64,000 bases of DNA from an uncultured Lachnospiraceae bacterium (GCA_910586205.1 CAJUGD010000018.1:8531-72530); one strand, 5' to 3'. Positions 25,494 through 35,221 are shown, counted from the first letter of the stretch. Numbers and translations: made by a program. The notes: a model not told the origin generated them from the sequence alone.

Positions 25494-26785
25494 TGGATTT
25501 ACAGTTTGCGGTTGTGCTCCTTCTTGGTGTGTTTTTTATTTCCGTACTTTTGGGCCTGCATATTGTCTATGCCCTGGGAATGGCGTCCATAGTGACCGCC
25601 TTGTACTTAAAGCTTCCCATGCAGGTGATTGTTCAGGCCATTGTGGGGAAGCTGGGAAATTTTGCCCTGATGGCAGTTCCCTTTTTTATTCTGGCAGGGG
25701 AGCTGATGAGTGTGGGGGGAATCTCCGACCGGCTGATTAAGCTTTCCCGGTCCCTGGTGGGATGGATGCGGGGAGGTCTGGCTCAGGTAAACATTGTGGC
25801 TTCCATGTTTTTTGGAGGTATCTCCGGCTCCGCCGCGGCAGATACGGCATCCCTTGGAGCGATTCTGATTCCCATGATGAAAAAGGACGGCTATGACGAG
25901 GAATTTGCCACAAATATTACAATGACCAGTTCTGTGCAGGGGATCCTGATCCCGCCCAGTCACAATATGGTAATCTATGCGGTGGCAGCAGGGGGCGTAT
26001 CCATATCAAAACTGTTTATGGGAGGACTGGTTCCGGGGATGTTTATGGGGCTGTGTCTGATGATTTACTGTATGATTGCCGCCAGAAAGCATAATTATCC
26101 CCGGGGAGATGCTTTTTCCCTCAGAAATGTGATTGCATGCTTAAAGGAGTCTGTGTGGGCGCTTGGAACGGTTCTCATTGTAGTGTTTGGGGTGATGACA
26201 GGGATTTTTACGGCTACCGAGTCAGCCGCCATTGCCGCCATCTATGCTTTCGTTGTGGCGTATTTTGTATATAAGGATGCACCGTTATCCAGTTTAAAAA
26301 AAGTGCTTTCCAACACAATCCGCACCATGTCCACGATCCTGATTTTGTCCTCTTGCGCTACAGCGTTCAGCTTTCTGATCACTTATCTCCAGATTCCGCA
26401 GATGCTGGCAGAGTTTCTTATGGGGTTTGCCGGCAACCGGATCTTGCTTCTTTTGATGATCAACTTGTTTTTGCTGATTCTTGGCACTTTTATGAATATG
26501 GTATCCATTATTCTGATCGTTACGCCGATCCTTCTTCCGGTAGTCACAGGAATCGGGATGGATCCGGTGCATTTTGGCGTAATGCTGATTATGAACCTGG
26601 GAATCGGACTGCTGACCCCTCCTGTGGGGAATGTGCTGTTTGTGGGCAGCAGTGTATCGGGGGTTCCCATTGAGCGGCTGGCAAAGACTATCCTTCCCCA
26701 GCTTGCAGTGATGGTTTTGGCTCTTTTGATTATCACCTTTGTTCCGGCGTTTTCCATGGCGCTGCCAAACTTTTTAATGAAATAA
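25493..26785 (+). CDS. TRAP transporter large permease, DctM family
   Basis: 430 residues with about 12 membrane segments, the Na+-coupled transport subunit. Family motifs are visible: ALMAVPFFILAGELM, GGLAQVNIVASMFFGGISGSAAADTASLG, IPPSHNMVIYA and, near the end, MNLGIGLLTPPVGNVLFVG. Overlaps dctQ by one base, indicating coupled synthesis of the two membrane subunits. The sulfatase gene starts 12 bases after its stop. Confidence 0.95.
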   Translation: MDLQFAVVLLLGVFFISVLLGLHIVYALGMASIVTALYLKLPMQVIVQAIVGKLGNFALMAVPFFILAGELMSVGGISDRLIKLSRSLVGWMRGGLAQVNIVASMFFGGISGSAAADTASLGAILIPMMKKDGYDEEFATNITMTSSVQGILIPPSHNMVIYAVAAGGVSISKLFMGGLVPGMFMGLCLMIYCMIAARKHNYPRGDAFSLRNVIACLKESVWALGTVLIVVFGVMTGIFTATESAAIAAIYAFVVAYFVYKDAPLSSLKKVLSNTIRTMSTILILSSCATAFSFLITYLQIPQMLAEFLMGFAGNRILLLLMINLFLLILGTFMNMVSIILIVTPILLPVVTGIGMDPVHFGVMLIMNLGIGLLTPPVGNVLFVGSSVSGVPIERLAKTILPQLAVMVLALLIITFVPAFSMALPNFLMK

Positions 26786-26797
26786 CAGGAGGAAAGG

Positions 26798-28234
26798 ATG
26801 AACAGGAAAAAGAATGTGATTGTTTTGCTTTGCGACCAGCTACAAAAAAGAGTAACAGACCCGGATCATATATGTATCATGGAAAATTTGTCCCGGCTTC
26901 GGGAGGACAGTGTGAGTTTTGCCCAGGCTCATGCGGCAAATGCCATTTGTTCTCCTTCCCGGGCATCTTTGATGACCGGGAAGCTGCCTCACAATCATGG
27001 GATGGTGGACTGTGCCCATACGGTTCCTGCCTTTCGGGCGGATTATGACAGCTCCCTTGACACCCTTAGCAGAAGGCTGAAAGCAGCAGACTACAGAACC
27101 GCTTATTACGGAAAATGGCATGTGGAGCGGACGTATGATCTGGGCCAGTATGGCTTTGATGAATACGAGACAGAAATGGATCTGCCGGTATTTCACCTGA
27201 CTCCGGTCAGTAAAGTGGTGATTCGCACAGAAGGATACCAGGATAAAACGATCTGCGGGACCTTCAGCGAGGATCAGAAATCTACGGAAGAATACTATAT
27301 TTACTCAAAGGCAATGGATTTTATGAAAAAGGCAGGGGCGGAGGGACAGCCGTTTTGTACATTTATTTCCACCTATGCCCCTCACGACCCTTACGCAGTG
27401 CCGGAGGAGATTTACAAAAAATACCATGATATCCCCATAGAATTGCCCCGGTCCTTTGGCGAGGATATGGGGGACAAGCCGTCCGTTTACCGAAGGCTTC
27501 AGTCAGTCTGGAAGGAGCTTTCCCGAGAAGAATGTAAGGAAATACTAAGGTGCTACTATAGCTATTGTACCTTGGTTGATCTTCAGATCGGGCGTCTGGT
27601 GGAATTTTTGAAAAGGGAACGGCTCTATGATGACACGCTTATTGTGTTTACGGCAGATCACGGTGATCTTATGGGAGCCCATGGACTGTTCTGCAAAGGG
27701 GTGCCTGCTTTTGAGGAAACCTACTCCATTCCCCTTATCATGAAGCTGCCAGGACAGGAAAAGGCCGGCTTTGTGTGCAGTGCCTATGCCAACACTTATG
27801 ATTTAGCCCCCACGATTCTGGAGCTGCTGGACTGTGAACCGCTTCAGAATCCCATAGACGGAACCTCACTGGTTTCCTATCTGGAGGGAGAAGACCCAAA
27901 GGACAGTATATGCTTTGCGGAGTTTGAGGGACAGAGATATGCATATACCCAGAGAATCGTGTGGAGCCGGGGATGGAAATATGTATTCAATACCTTTGAT
28001 TATGATGAGCTGTATGATCTGAACCGGGATCCCCACGAGACAGAAAACCTGGCAGCCCTTTCCGAATATGAAGATAAGAAAAAAGAAATGGCTGCTCTTA
28101 TGTGGGAGTGGATTCTTAAAACCGGGGACGACACGCTTACAGACGCCCAGTACGTAATGCTGCGCTTTGCCCCCCAGGGGCCGAACACACAAAAGAGTAA
28201 GGCATCTTTTGCCGTATTTAATAAACCTTTTTAA
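26798..28234 (+). CDS. Sulfatase (formylglycine-dependent), probably cytoplasmic
   Basis: 478 residues of the alkaline phosphatase-like sulfatase family. The signature CSPSRASLMTG starts at Cys51, the residue converted to formylglycine; in anaerobes this is done by the radical SAM enzyme anSME, which is not in the window. Metal ligands are seen in VIVLLCDQ (residues 7-14; Cys-Asp in place of the usual Asp-Asp) and FTADHGDLMGAHG. GKWHVER carries the active-site Lys and His. No signal peptide is present, so it should act inside the cell, on a compound brought in by the adjacent DctPQM transporter. This suggests uptake of a sulfated organic acid or sugar with desulfation afterwards. Substrate unknown. 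Confidence 0.88.
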   Translation: MNRKKNVIVLLCDQLQKRVTDPDHICIMENLSRLREDSVSFAQAHAANAICSPSRASLMTGKLPHNHGMVDCAHTVPAFRADYDSSLDTLSRRLKAADYRTAYYGKWHVERTYDLGQYGFDEYETEMDLPVFHLTPVSKVVIRTEGYQDKTICGTFSEDQKSTEEYYIYSKAMDFMKKAGAEGQPFCTFISTYAPHDPYAVPEEIYKKYHDIPIELPRSFGEDMGDKPSVYRRLQSVWKELSREECKEILRCYYSYCTLVDLQIGRLVEFLKRERLYDDTLIVFTADHGDLMGAHGLFCKGVPAFEETYSIPLIMKLPGQEKAGFVCSAYANTYDLAPTILELLDCEPLQNPIDGTSLVSYLEGEDPKDSICFAEFEGQRYAYTQRIVWSRGWKYVFNTFDYDELYDLNRDPHETENLAALSEYEDKKKEMAALMWEWILKTGDDTLTDAQYVMLRFAPQGPNTQKSKASFAVFNKPF

Positions 28235-28295
28235 CAGACGGATACAATTTTTCTATTGCTTCCCTGCACCGGAAAAGCAGGAGCTTATAAGAACG

Positions 28296-28340
28296 AAAAA
28301 CGCTGTATAGCCTTTATTTCCAAGCTTTACAGCGTTTTTT
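28296..28340 (+). terminator. Terminator of the TRAP-sulfatase operon
   Basis: Perfect 12-bp stem AAAAACGCTGTA (28296-28307) / TACAGCGTTTTT (28328-28339) with a 20-base loop and T-run. Confidence 0.9.
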
Positions 28341-28422
28341 CATTTGTTATGGTTTTGGTAATATGAAAGGCATATATCCATGTTGTCATACATCCGAGAA
28401 ATTTTCAAATAGGAGTTAGGGG

Positions 28423-28451
28423 TTGACATTTTAACACTTTACCACTATAAT
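28423..28451 (+). promoter_or_regulatory. Consensus promoter of the TAXI-TRAP operon
   Basis: TTGACA (28423-28428), 17 bases, TATAAT (28446-28451): a perfect sigma-A consensus, about 80 bases upstream of the TAXI gene. Expected to be strong. Confidence 0.9.
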
Positions 28452-28532
28452 ACATACAAACAGTTGTAGCTATTACAATAAATTATATGTGACAGGCGAC
28501 TGGCAGAAAATGAGGAGAAAAGGGGAAAATCT

Positions 28533-29627
28533 ATGAAAATGAAAAAAATAATGGCACTTGGTTTGGCAGGATGTCTGGTTTTGTCAGTGACAGCCTGCGG
28601 CGGTTCCGGAGATACGTCCAGTGCGGCAGCTTCTGAAGGCACGACTGCAGCGGACAGTTCAGCAGCCACAGATACAGAAGCAGTTTCTGGTGAGGCTGAC
28701 AAGGCGGCAGGTGATTCTGCCAAAGGCCTGACACCAGAGGAAAGGGCAAAGGAATTTATAACAGTGGGTACGGGTCCAACCTCTGGCATCTACTTCCCTA
28801 TTGGCGGAGCGTTTGCAACGGCTTTGGGCAATTATGGATATCAGACCTCTGCAGAGGCTACCAATGCTACAGGGCAGAACATCCAGAATATTTTAAACGG
28901 GGATGCCGAGATTGCCATTGCCATGCAGGACGCGGTCATGCAGGCATATACGGCTACAGGAGCTTATGAGGGAAAAGATCCTGCCACTGGCCTGAAGGCA
29001 TTGATGCGTCTGTGGCCTAACTATGTACAGTTAGTGACCACTGCGGATACAGGGATTACTTCCGTGGAGGATCTGCGCGGTAAGCGGGTAGGCGTAGGCG
29101 CGGCCAATTCCGGTGTGGAGATCAATGCCAGGATGATTTTAGATGCTTATGGGATTACATACGATGATATTACTCCGGATTATCTGGCTTACGGCGAAGC
29201 TATTGACAACATGAAGAACGGTCAGTGCGATGCTGTGTTCGTAACCTCCGGCCTTCCTAATGCGACGGTAATGGATCTGGGTGTGTCCTATGACATGGTG
29301 GTGATTCCCATTGACGGTGAGGGCCGTGAAAAGCTGGTGAACAATTATCCCTATTATGCAGAGTCTGTGATTCCTGCGGATACCTACAACAACAAGGAAG
29401 ACGTAGAAGGGGTATTTGTTTACAATATTATGCTGGTCAGGGAGGACTTAAGTGATGAGATGGTTTATGATATTTTAAACGGTGTGTTTGAGAATATCAG
29501 CACCATCAAGGCATCTCATAATGCTGCTGATAAGAATATTGATATTACCTTTGGGGTAGATGATATCCAACTTCCCCTTCACCCAGGGGCAGAGGCGTTC
29601 TGGAAGGACAATGGTTATATCAAATAA
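28533..29627 (+). CDS. TAXI family TRAP transporter solute-binding lipoprotein
   Basis: 364 residues. Lipobox VTAC with Cys22, then an Ala/Ser/Glu-rich linker to about residue 70. The TAXI (TRAP-associated extracytoplasmic immunogenic) domain begins with TVGTGPTSGIYFPIGGAFA, then ATNATGQNIQNIL, GDAEIAIAMQDA, LRGKRVGVGAANSGVE and IDNMKNGQCDAVFVTSGLPN. Such receptors bind solutes like glutamate or other amino and organic acids and work with a fused TRAP permease, here two genes downstream. Substrate not determinable. Confidence 0.93.
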   Translation: MKMKKIMALGLAGCLVLSVTACGGSGDTSSAAASEGTTAADSSAATDTEAVSGEADKAAGDSAKGLTPEERAKEFITVGTGPTSGIYFPIGGAFATALGNYGYQTSAEATNATGQNIQNILNGDAEIAIAMQDAVMQAYTATGAYEGKDPATGLKALMRLWPNYVQLVTTADTGITSVEDLRGKRVGVGAANSGVEINARMILDAYGITYDDITPDYLAYGEAIDNMKNGQCDAVFVTSGLPNATVMDLGVSYDMVVIPIDGEGREKLVNNYPYYAESVIPADTYNNKEDVEGVFVYNIMLVREDLSDEMVYDILNGVFENISTIKASHNAADKNIDITFGVDDIQLPLHPGAEAFWKDNGYIK

Positions 29628-29783
29628 AAGGGCACAAAAGGGTGCGGCGCATGCAACAAGCTATTGCAGCCGCGCTCTTTTGCCGCTTTATTCGTGCAGG
29701 CAAGGAAGTAAGCGCCGTGCTTGCGGCGGAGCTGTATTGAAAGGGACGGGGGCAAGGCAGGCTGCCGGGAAAAGAGGATTGCC

Positions 29784-30287
29784 GTGAAGAAATATAGACA
29801 ATGTAGGTTAGTGTTTGCCGTGGCCTTGGCGCTGTGTCTGGTATTTGTGTGGTGGGCCTTTTTTGCTCCTGCCGGAACCGTGTTTCAGCTCTATGACAGG
29901 GAACGGGATCAGGTGGTGCTCTCGGTTCCCATAAAGGCCGGAGACAGGCTGAGCCTGGAGATTGAGCATTCTTTTGAACATATTCCCTGGTATGAGTACT
30001 ATACGGTGACAGAGGACTATCAGTTTAATCTGGATGCCATTGCGGTGGCCGGTTATGGAGCCGGGATACCGGCTGAGATGGATGTGCCTACCCGCATTGA
30101 AGACGGGCTGGTGTGGATGGAGGAGATTAACAGTGTGTTTCCCAAATTCAGTTGGATTACGTCCAATCAGTATATGAAGGTGTTTACACTGAATGACAAG
30201 GAGATTTTTGACTTTCGCTCTCTGCCGGACGCAAGCCGGATTCGGGGGGAGATTATTAAGAAAAGGGGGTATTTGTCTAATGGCTGA
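29784..30287 (+). CDS. DUF1850 family protein, TAXI-TRAP associated
   Basis: 167 residues from the GTG at 29784, preceded by AGAGG; the open frame reaches back to 29721 but without a ribosome site. An N-terminal hydrophobic segment (about 9-28) probably anchors it outside the membrane. The body carries LEIEHSFEHIPWYEYYTV and GYGAGIPAEMD, features of the DUF1850 family, whose genes typically sit between TAXI receptors and fused TRAP permeases. Role unknown; it may be a transport accessory. The permease ATG lies eight bases before the end of this gene, so translation is coupled. Confidence 0.82.
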   Translation: MKKYRQCRLVFAVALALCLVFVWWAFFAPAGTVFQLYDRERDQVVLSVPIKAGDRLSLEIEHSFEHIPWYEYYTVTEDYQFNLDAIAVAGYGAGIPAEMDVPTRIEDGLVWMEEINSVFPKFSWITSNQYMKVFTLNDKEIFDFRSLPDASRIRGEIIKKRGYLSNG

Positions 30288-32262
30288 CATGAAGGTTGAT
30301 TCTGTAAACGGTGCGGAGATCATGGAAAAATATGAAAAAGAATCCCGCACAAGAAAATTTGCCAGCCGGCCTTTGAACTTGGCGGTTTATGTGCTGTGTC
30401 TGGCCTTTACTCTTTATCATCTGGCCTATGCGTCCGGGATCCGGCTCTTACAGATGGTAAATATTAAGCATCATGCCATTCATGTGGGAATGATTTTGGT
30501 GCTGGGCTTTGCTCTGTATCCGGCATTTCGCAGAAGCAGCAGAAAAAAGATAGCCTGGTATGACTGGATTTTTGTGGCTTTGTGCGCAGTTATGCCGGTG
30601 TATGTGTTCGTGCGATATCCGGTTTTTATCTCCACAGGTTTTTCTGGTGAGACCATTGATATTATTATGGGAACCTTGCTGATTCTTTTGGTGATGGAAT
30701 GTTCGAGACGGATTTCGGGACCGGCGCTGACCATTCTCTCAGCTGTTTTCCTGATTTATGCTTTGCTGGGACGTTCTTTTCCTGGTATTTTCCGTCATCG
30801 CGGATATACCTGGCATCGGGTGGTTACTTATCTTACTACAGATATTTACGGTATCTACGGAACCTCCATTAAAGTGTCAGCAACGTACATTGTATTGTTT
30901 ATTATTTTCGGGGATGTGATGAATAAGTGCGGCATGGGGCAGTTTTTTAATGATATTGCCAATGCTCTGGCAGGCCATACGAAAGGCGGCCCGGCCAAGG
31001 TGGCGGTGCTTGCGTCCGGCTTTTTAGGATCCATCAACGGATCTGCAGTGGCCAATGTGGTGACTACGGGAACCTTCACCATCCCTCTGATGAAGAAAAC
31101 CGGTTATTCCAAGGAGTTTGCCGGAGCTGTGGAGGCCACGGCTTCTGTGGGGGGTCAGCTTCTTCCGCCTATTATGGGAGCGGCTGCCTTTGTTATGGCA
31201 GAGACTTTGGGAGTAAAGTATGGCGTGATTATCCGTGCTGCCGTGCTGCCGGCCCTGATTTATTATTTGGGAATCATCCTTCAAGTACAGATGCGTGCGG
31301 AGAAGGATGGTTTAAGAGGGCTTCCCAAGGACCAGATGCCTAAGGCGTTCCAGGTCATGAAGGAGCGGGGACATTTGCTCATTCCTATTGTGTTTTTGCT
31401 TTATATGTTGATCTTTAGTGGCAAGACCGTTATTTTCAGCGCTTTTTGGACGATTTTGGTGACCATTCTTGTGGCGGAGCTTCGTCCGGTCAGCCGGATG
31501 AGCTTAAAAGATATTGGTGACGCTTTTGTATCCGGCGCCAAGTCTACGGTGTCTGTGGCCATTGCCTGTGCCTGTGTGGGGATCATTGTGGGTGTGTGCG
31601 GCCTGACCGGATTTGCACTCAATGTGGCTCATGCCATTATCAGCATTGGTCAGCACGCCATTCCGGGCAGTGCGGCAGCCAGCCTGTTTTTAACGCTTTT
31701 GTTTACTATGGTTACTTGTATGATCCTGGGAATGGGTCTTCCGTCCATTCCATCCTATTTGATTACGGCAACCATTGCAGCGCCGGCTTTGGTGGAGCTT
31801 GGCCAGGCAGAGATCGCGGCTCATATGTTCTGTTTTTATTTTGCCATGTTTGCAAACCTGACTCCGCCGGTTGCGCTGGCGGCCTTCGCGGCGGCAGGTC
31901 TTTCTGGGGGAAGTCCCATGAAGACTGGATGGCAGTCCGTAAAGCTGGCCTTGGCAGGCTTTATCGTGCCGTTTATGTTTGTGTATAATCCTCAGCTTCT
32001 TCTGGAAAATGTAACAATTATCAGTGGTTTTCAGGTGATAGTCACATCTTGTGTGGGAGTTTTGCTGATTGCGGCTGCTGTGGAAGGATACCTGAGAGGA
32101 AATCTGAATGCAGTTCTTCGGGCTGTGGCGGCTGTCGGCGCTTTGCTTTTGATTGACGGCGGAGGAATGACAGATATATTGGGGGTTCTTTGCCTTGCAG
32201 TGGTTTTGGGAGCCCAGGTTGTGAAGATCAAGATGGTTGCAGCCAAGAAAGCAGCCGCATAA
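30280..32262 (+). CDS. TRAP transporter permease, fused 4TM/12TM
   Basis: 660 residues from the ATG at 30280, with AAGGGGG upstream; the longer frame from 30193 runs inside the DUF1850 gene. The first 190 residues are a DctQ-like four-helix part and the rest a DctM-like part of about 12 helices, the fusion usual for TAXI systems. DctM motifs seen: GGPAKVAVLASGFLGSINGS, ASVGGQLLPPIMGAAAFVMA, and LGMGLPSIPSYLI with NLTPPVALAAFAAAGLSG. Imports the TAXI ligand driven by an ion gradient. Confidence 0.94.
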   Translation: MADMKVDSVNGAEIMEKYEKESRTRKFASRPLNLAVYVLCLAFTLYHLAYASGIRLLQMVNIKHHAIHVGMILVLGFALYPAFRRSSRKKIAWYDWIFVALCAVMPVYVFVRYPVFISTGFSGETIDIIMGTLLILLVMECSRRISGPALTILSAVFLIYALLGRSFPGIFRHRGYTWHRVVTYLTTDIYGIYGTSIKVSATYIVLFIIFGDVMNKCGMGQFFNDIANALAGHTKGGPAKVAVLASGFLGSINGSAVANVVTTGTFTIPLMKKTGYSKEFAGAVEATASVGGQLLPPIMGAAAFVMAETLGVKYGVIIRAAVLPALIYYLGIILQVQMRAEKDGLRGLPKDQMPKAFQVMKERGHLLIPIVFLLYMLIFSGKTVIFSAFWTILVTILVAELRPVSRMSLKDIGDAFVSGAKSTVSVAIACACVGIIVGVCGLTGFALNVAHAIISIGQHAIPGSAAASLFLTLLFTMVTCMILGMGLPSIPSYLITATIAAPALVELGQAEIAAHMFCFYFAMFANLTPPVALAAFAAAGLSGGSPMKTGWQSVKLALAGFIVPFMFVYNPQLLLENVTIISGFQVIVTSCVGVLLIAAAVEGYLRGNLNAVLRAVAAVGALLLIDGGGMTDILGVLCLAVVLGAQVVKIKMVAAKKAAA

Positions 32263-32287
32263 AGGTTTGTCTGAAAGTGTAAGGTTC

Positions 32288-32319
32288 AGAGGACAGGGAC
32301 TTGTATCCCTTGTCCTCTG
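32288..32319. terminator. Hairpin between the TRAP permease gene and ridA
   Basis: Near-perfect stem CAGAGGACAGGGA / TCCCTTGTCCTCTG with one bulged base. It lies between convergent genes. No T-run follows on either strand, so termination is likely but not certain. Confidence 0.5.
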
Positions 32320-32337
32320 AGGGCAGCAAAAAATTGG

Positions 32338-32709
32338 TTATGATTTTATTGCAATAGCCTCAATCTCGCACAGTACGTCTTTAGGAAGGCTTTTCACTGC
32401 CACACAGCTTCTGGCAGGTTTGGATGTGAAATATTCTGCATATACTTTATTAAATTCTGCAAAATCTCCCATATCGGCAAGAAAACAGGTAGTCTTAAAT
32501 ACATTCTCAAAGCTTGCTCCCGCTGCTTCTAAAATAGCGCCTACATTCAGGCAGCTTTGTTTTGCCTGGGCGGCAATGCCTTCCGGAATCTGGCCGTTTT
32601 CCGGGTTTACGGGAATCTGGCCGGAGGTGTAGACCATCTGACCCACTTCAAAGCCTTGCGAGTAAGGACCGATTGCCCCAGGGGCTTTTTTTGTTTCGAT
32701 TGCTTTCAT
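32338..32709 (-). CDS. ridA: RidA family enamine/imine deaminase
   Basis: 123 residues from the ATG at 32709, which has AAGGAGACAAA upstream. RidA hydrolyses reactive 2-aminoacrylate and related enamines released by PLP enzymes, protecting those enzymes. Family features: APGAIGPYSQGFEVGQMVYTSGQ, KQSCLNVGAILEAAGASFENV, KTTCFLADM, and the catalytic Arg with Glu near the end (ARSCVAVKSLPKDVLCEIEAIA). Normal length. The leader contains a 6-bp inverted repeat, GGTGTC/GACACC at 32726-32742, of unknown role. Confidence 0.93.
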   Translation of the reverse strand: MKAIETKKAPGAIGPYSQGFEVGQMVYTSGQIPVNPENGQIPEGIAAQAKQSCLNVGAILEAAGASFENVFKTTCFLADMGDFAEFNKVYAEYFTSKPARSCVAVKSLPKDVLCEIEAIAIKS

Positions 32710-32909
32710 TTTGTCTCCTTTTCCCGGTGTCATAGGGACACCATTTGATGAATTGTTTTGTAATCAGTAAATGAATGTAATATAGATAGTACAACAGCTC
32801 AGCCGTATGTGTCAATCCCTGGAAAGTTTTTTGAATTTACTATAATAATTGGTATTGTTTGCACTATTTTTTGAATTTTTTCTTTGGCGACAAATTGGCA
32901 TTTTTTAAA

Positions 32910-32938
32910 TTGACTTTTTTTGGAAAATGGGTTATGAT
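32910..32938 (+). promoter_or_regulatory. Promoter of the chemoreceptor gene
   Basis: TTGACT (32910-32915), 17 bases, TATGAT (32933-32938), in an A+T-rich gap, about 50 bases before the ATG. Confidence 0.7.
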
Positions 32939-32986
32939 TCTGAATAATACTATTTCCTACATATAATTTTTGCAGGGGGTTTTTTT

Positions 32987-35125
32987 ATGTCTGAAGATAA
33001 GAGAGGGGTTGGCGCTGTTTCAATTAACAGCCTCAGTAAGAAGATCACATCCAGGCTGGCTGTGATCGTGGCAGTTATGTTTTTACTCATTGTTTCCATT
33101 TCCGGTATGATTTCCATGATCTCGCTGGAAGCTGTCACAAAGGATAAATTGGAAACACTGGCATATGAAAACGTTTTTTTGATCAAAAATGGTATAGAAA
33201 ATTCTTATGGCCAGGCATTGGGATTTGCCAATTCACTGAGGAATATATCGGCATTGCCGCCAGAAGAACAGAGGGATGCCATTGATCATGCCCTGAAGGG
33301 ATTTTTGTTAGGGGATGAAAATTTTACAACGGTTTTTGCCTATTTTGAGCAGAATGCCATTGCAGATGCTAACGGAGAACCATACAGTGTACATAAAAAG
33401 GATATTGCCTATGAGGCAATTGCCTATTTTAATGAAAACAGGACGGATGTTGTTTTTGAAAAGCACGAGGATGCTTTCGATAACTTTGATAAAGAATATT
33501 ATAAGACCATAAAATCTTCAGGTCAAGTGTATGTGATGGAGCCTTATGTATATCAGCTCCAGGGAAAAGATATTATGATGATCAGCATCATTGCCCCAAT
33601 CTATGATGCGGACGGACAGTTTTTGGGAGTGGCAGGGTGTGATGTGGCGCTGTCTGATATGCAGACACAGCAGTATGCCCGGATAGGTTATGAATCCATT
33701 CACATGGTGGTGCTTGCAGAGGATGAGACAGTGCTTTTGGACACCCATGATTCTTCTAGTGTAGGAAAAGGGGCTTCAGATGTTGGCTATGATGAGATTT
33801 TGGCAGGAAAGAGCCGTTTAAGCTCCATGAAGGAAGGGCCGAATGTAAACAGTGTCTCTTTTATGAACAGTAAGACCATTAATTATGCCACAGGGAGAAA
33901 GGGAATCTCGGTGATGGTTCCCATGAAGCTGACCAGCGGTAATAATTGGACTCTTTGTGTTTCCATTGACAAGAAAGAGTTTGACAGCGCTCTGATTCGT
34001 GATGTGGCAAAATTAATGTTTGTGGTTATTTTGTTTGGCATTGTGCTGCTTTGTACCATATACCAGATTATTAAAAAGTATCTGTCTCCGGTACAGAAGA
34101 TCTTAGAAGGCGCTTCTAAGCTGGAAAAAGGAAATCTGAAAATCAACATTGATGTGGATACCAATGATGAGCTGGGACGTATGGCAAAGGCACTAAATCA
34201 TATCAGCGCTACCATGGATAACTATGTAAATGATATTTCCCATCAATTATCTCAAATGGCGGCCAATGACATGAATGTGGAGATCCGGCAGAAATACATC
34301 GGCGATTTTATTCCGATTCAGGCATCCATTGAAAAAATAGCAGATTCTTTAAACGGCACTCTGCGTCAGATCCGGCTTTCAGCGGATCATGTGGCATCAG
34401 ATTCTGTCAGTGTATCAAATGGCGCTCAGAAGCTTTCTCAAGGCGCGGAAGAACAGGCGGATGCTATAGAGGAACTGGCTTCTTCCATAGAAAATCTTTC
34501 TAAGGATATTACAGCCAATGCGGATGATGCGCAGAAAATGAGCATGAACGCTGCAAAGGTAAGTGAGCAGATTGAAAAGGGAAGCCAGGATATGAATAAG
34601 CTGATCCAGGCTATGTCTGAAATACAAAAGTCTTCTGCAGGCATTGAAAAGGTTATTAAGGCAATAGAGGAAATAGCAAGTGAGACAAACCTGTTATCTG
34701 TAAATGCATCGATTGAAGCTGCCAGGGCCGGAGAGGCAGGAAAAGGATTTGCTGTTGTGGCAAATCAGGTGCGGGATCTGGCTCTGAAAAGTGCGGATTC
34801 TGTCAGCCAGACAACAGAGCTGATAAAGTATTCCCTCACGGCAGTGGAGAATGGGGTTTTGATTGCCGGGGAGACGGCAGATTCCTTATCTGCAGTGATG
34901 GAGGGAGCAAGAGAAATCGCAGGTTCAGTTAATAAAATAAGCAGTGCTTCTCAAAATCAGAAAATGGTTTTGCAGGAGGTAGTAAAGAGTGTGGGGCTGA
35001 TAGAGGGCGTTGTGCAGAGTAATATATCGGCTGCCCAGGACAGTGCGGAGACAAGTGAAGAATTGTCGAAACAGTCAAAGCGTTTTTATGAGTTGGTAAA
35101 TCAGTTTAGGCTGAAAGGAATATAA
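32987..35125 (+). CDS. Methyl-accepting chemotaxis protein with dCache sensor
   Basis: 712 residues. TM1 at about 21-45, an extracytoplasmic double-Cache-like sensor (about 50-330) with MEPYVYQLQGKDIMMISI and GVAGCDVALSDMQ, TM2 at about 340-362, a HAMP domain (about 363-415, LSPVQKILEGASKLEKGNL) and the cytoplasmic signalling rod. The hairpin tip around residues 561-605 carries the conserved EIASETNLLSVNASIEAARA and GKGFAVVANQVRDLA, where CheA and CheW bind. No C-terminal CheR/CheB tethering peptide. It reports an extracellular ligand to the flagellar motor or an alternative Che pathway. Monocistronic, with its own promoter and terminator. Ligand unknown. Confidence 0.93.
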   Translation: MSEDKRGVGAVSINSLSKKITSRLAVIVAVMFLLIVSISGMISMISLEAVTKDKLETLAYENVFLIKNGIENSYGQALGFANSLRNISALPPEEQRDAIDHALKGFLLGDENFTTVFAYFEQNAIADANGEPYSVHKKDIAYEAIAYFNENRTDVVFEKHEDAFDNFDKEYYKTIKSSGQVYVMEPYVYQLQGKDIMMISIIAPIYDADGQFLGVAGCDVALSDMQTQQYARIGYESIHMVVLAEDETVLLDTHDSSSVGKGASDVGYDEILAGKSRLSSMKEGPNVNSVSFMNSKTINYATGRKGISVMVPMKLTSGNNWTLCVSIDKKEFDSALIRDVAKLMFVVILFGIVLLCTIYQIIKKYLSPVQKILEGASKLEKGNLKINIDVDTNDELGRMAKALNHISATMDNYVNDISHQLSQMAANDMNVEIRQKYIGDFIPIQASIEKIADSLNGTLRQIRLSADHVASDSVSVSNGAQKLSQGAEEQADAIEELASSIENLSKDITANADDAQKMSMNAAKVSEQIEKGSQDMNKLIQAMSEIQKSSAGIEKVIKAIEEIASETNLLSVNASIEAARAGEAGKGFAVVANQVRDLALKSADSVSQTTELIKYSLTAVENGVLIAGETADSLSAVMEGAREIAGSVNKISSASQNQKMVLQEVVKSVGLIEGVVQSNISAAQDSAETSEELSKQSKRFYELVNQFRLKGI

Positions 35126-35132
35126 AGGCAGA

Positions 35133-35176
35133 GGTACATAGTCTTTGGAAAGTGAGCAAAGGCTATGTGCCTTTTT
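35133..35176 (+). terminator. Terminator of the chemoreceptor gene
   Basis: 14-bp stem with arms GGTACATAGTCTTT (35133-35146) and AAAGGCTATGTGCC (35158-35171), two G-T pairs, then TTTTT. Confidence 0.88.
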
Positions 35177-35192
35177 CTTTTGTGAAAGGGAA

Positions 35193-35221
35193 TTGTATGG
35201 AAATGGGGATTTTGCTATAAT
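35193..35221 (+). promoter_or_regulatory. Promoter of the capA-ATPase-HNH operon
   Basis: TTGTAT (35193-35198), 17 bases, TATAAT (35216-35221). It is the only good promoter seen upstream of the three overlapping genes. The leader of about 130 bases contains a 7-bp inverted repeat, GATACCT (near 35241) / AGGTATC (near 35292). Confidence 0.7.
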
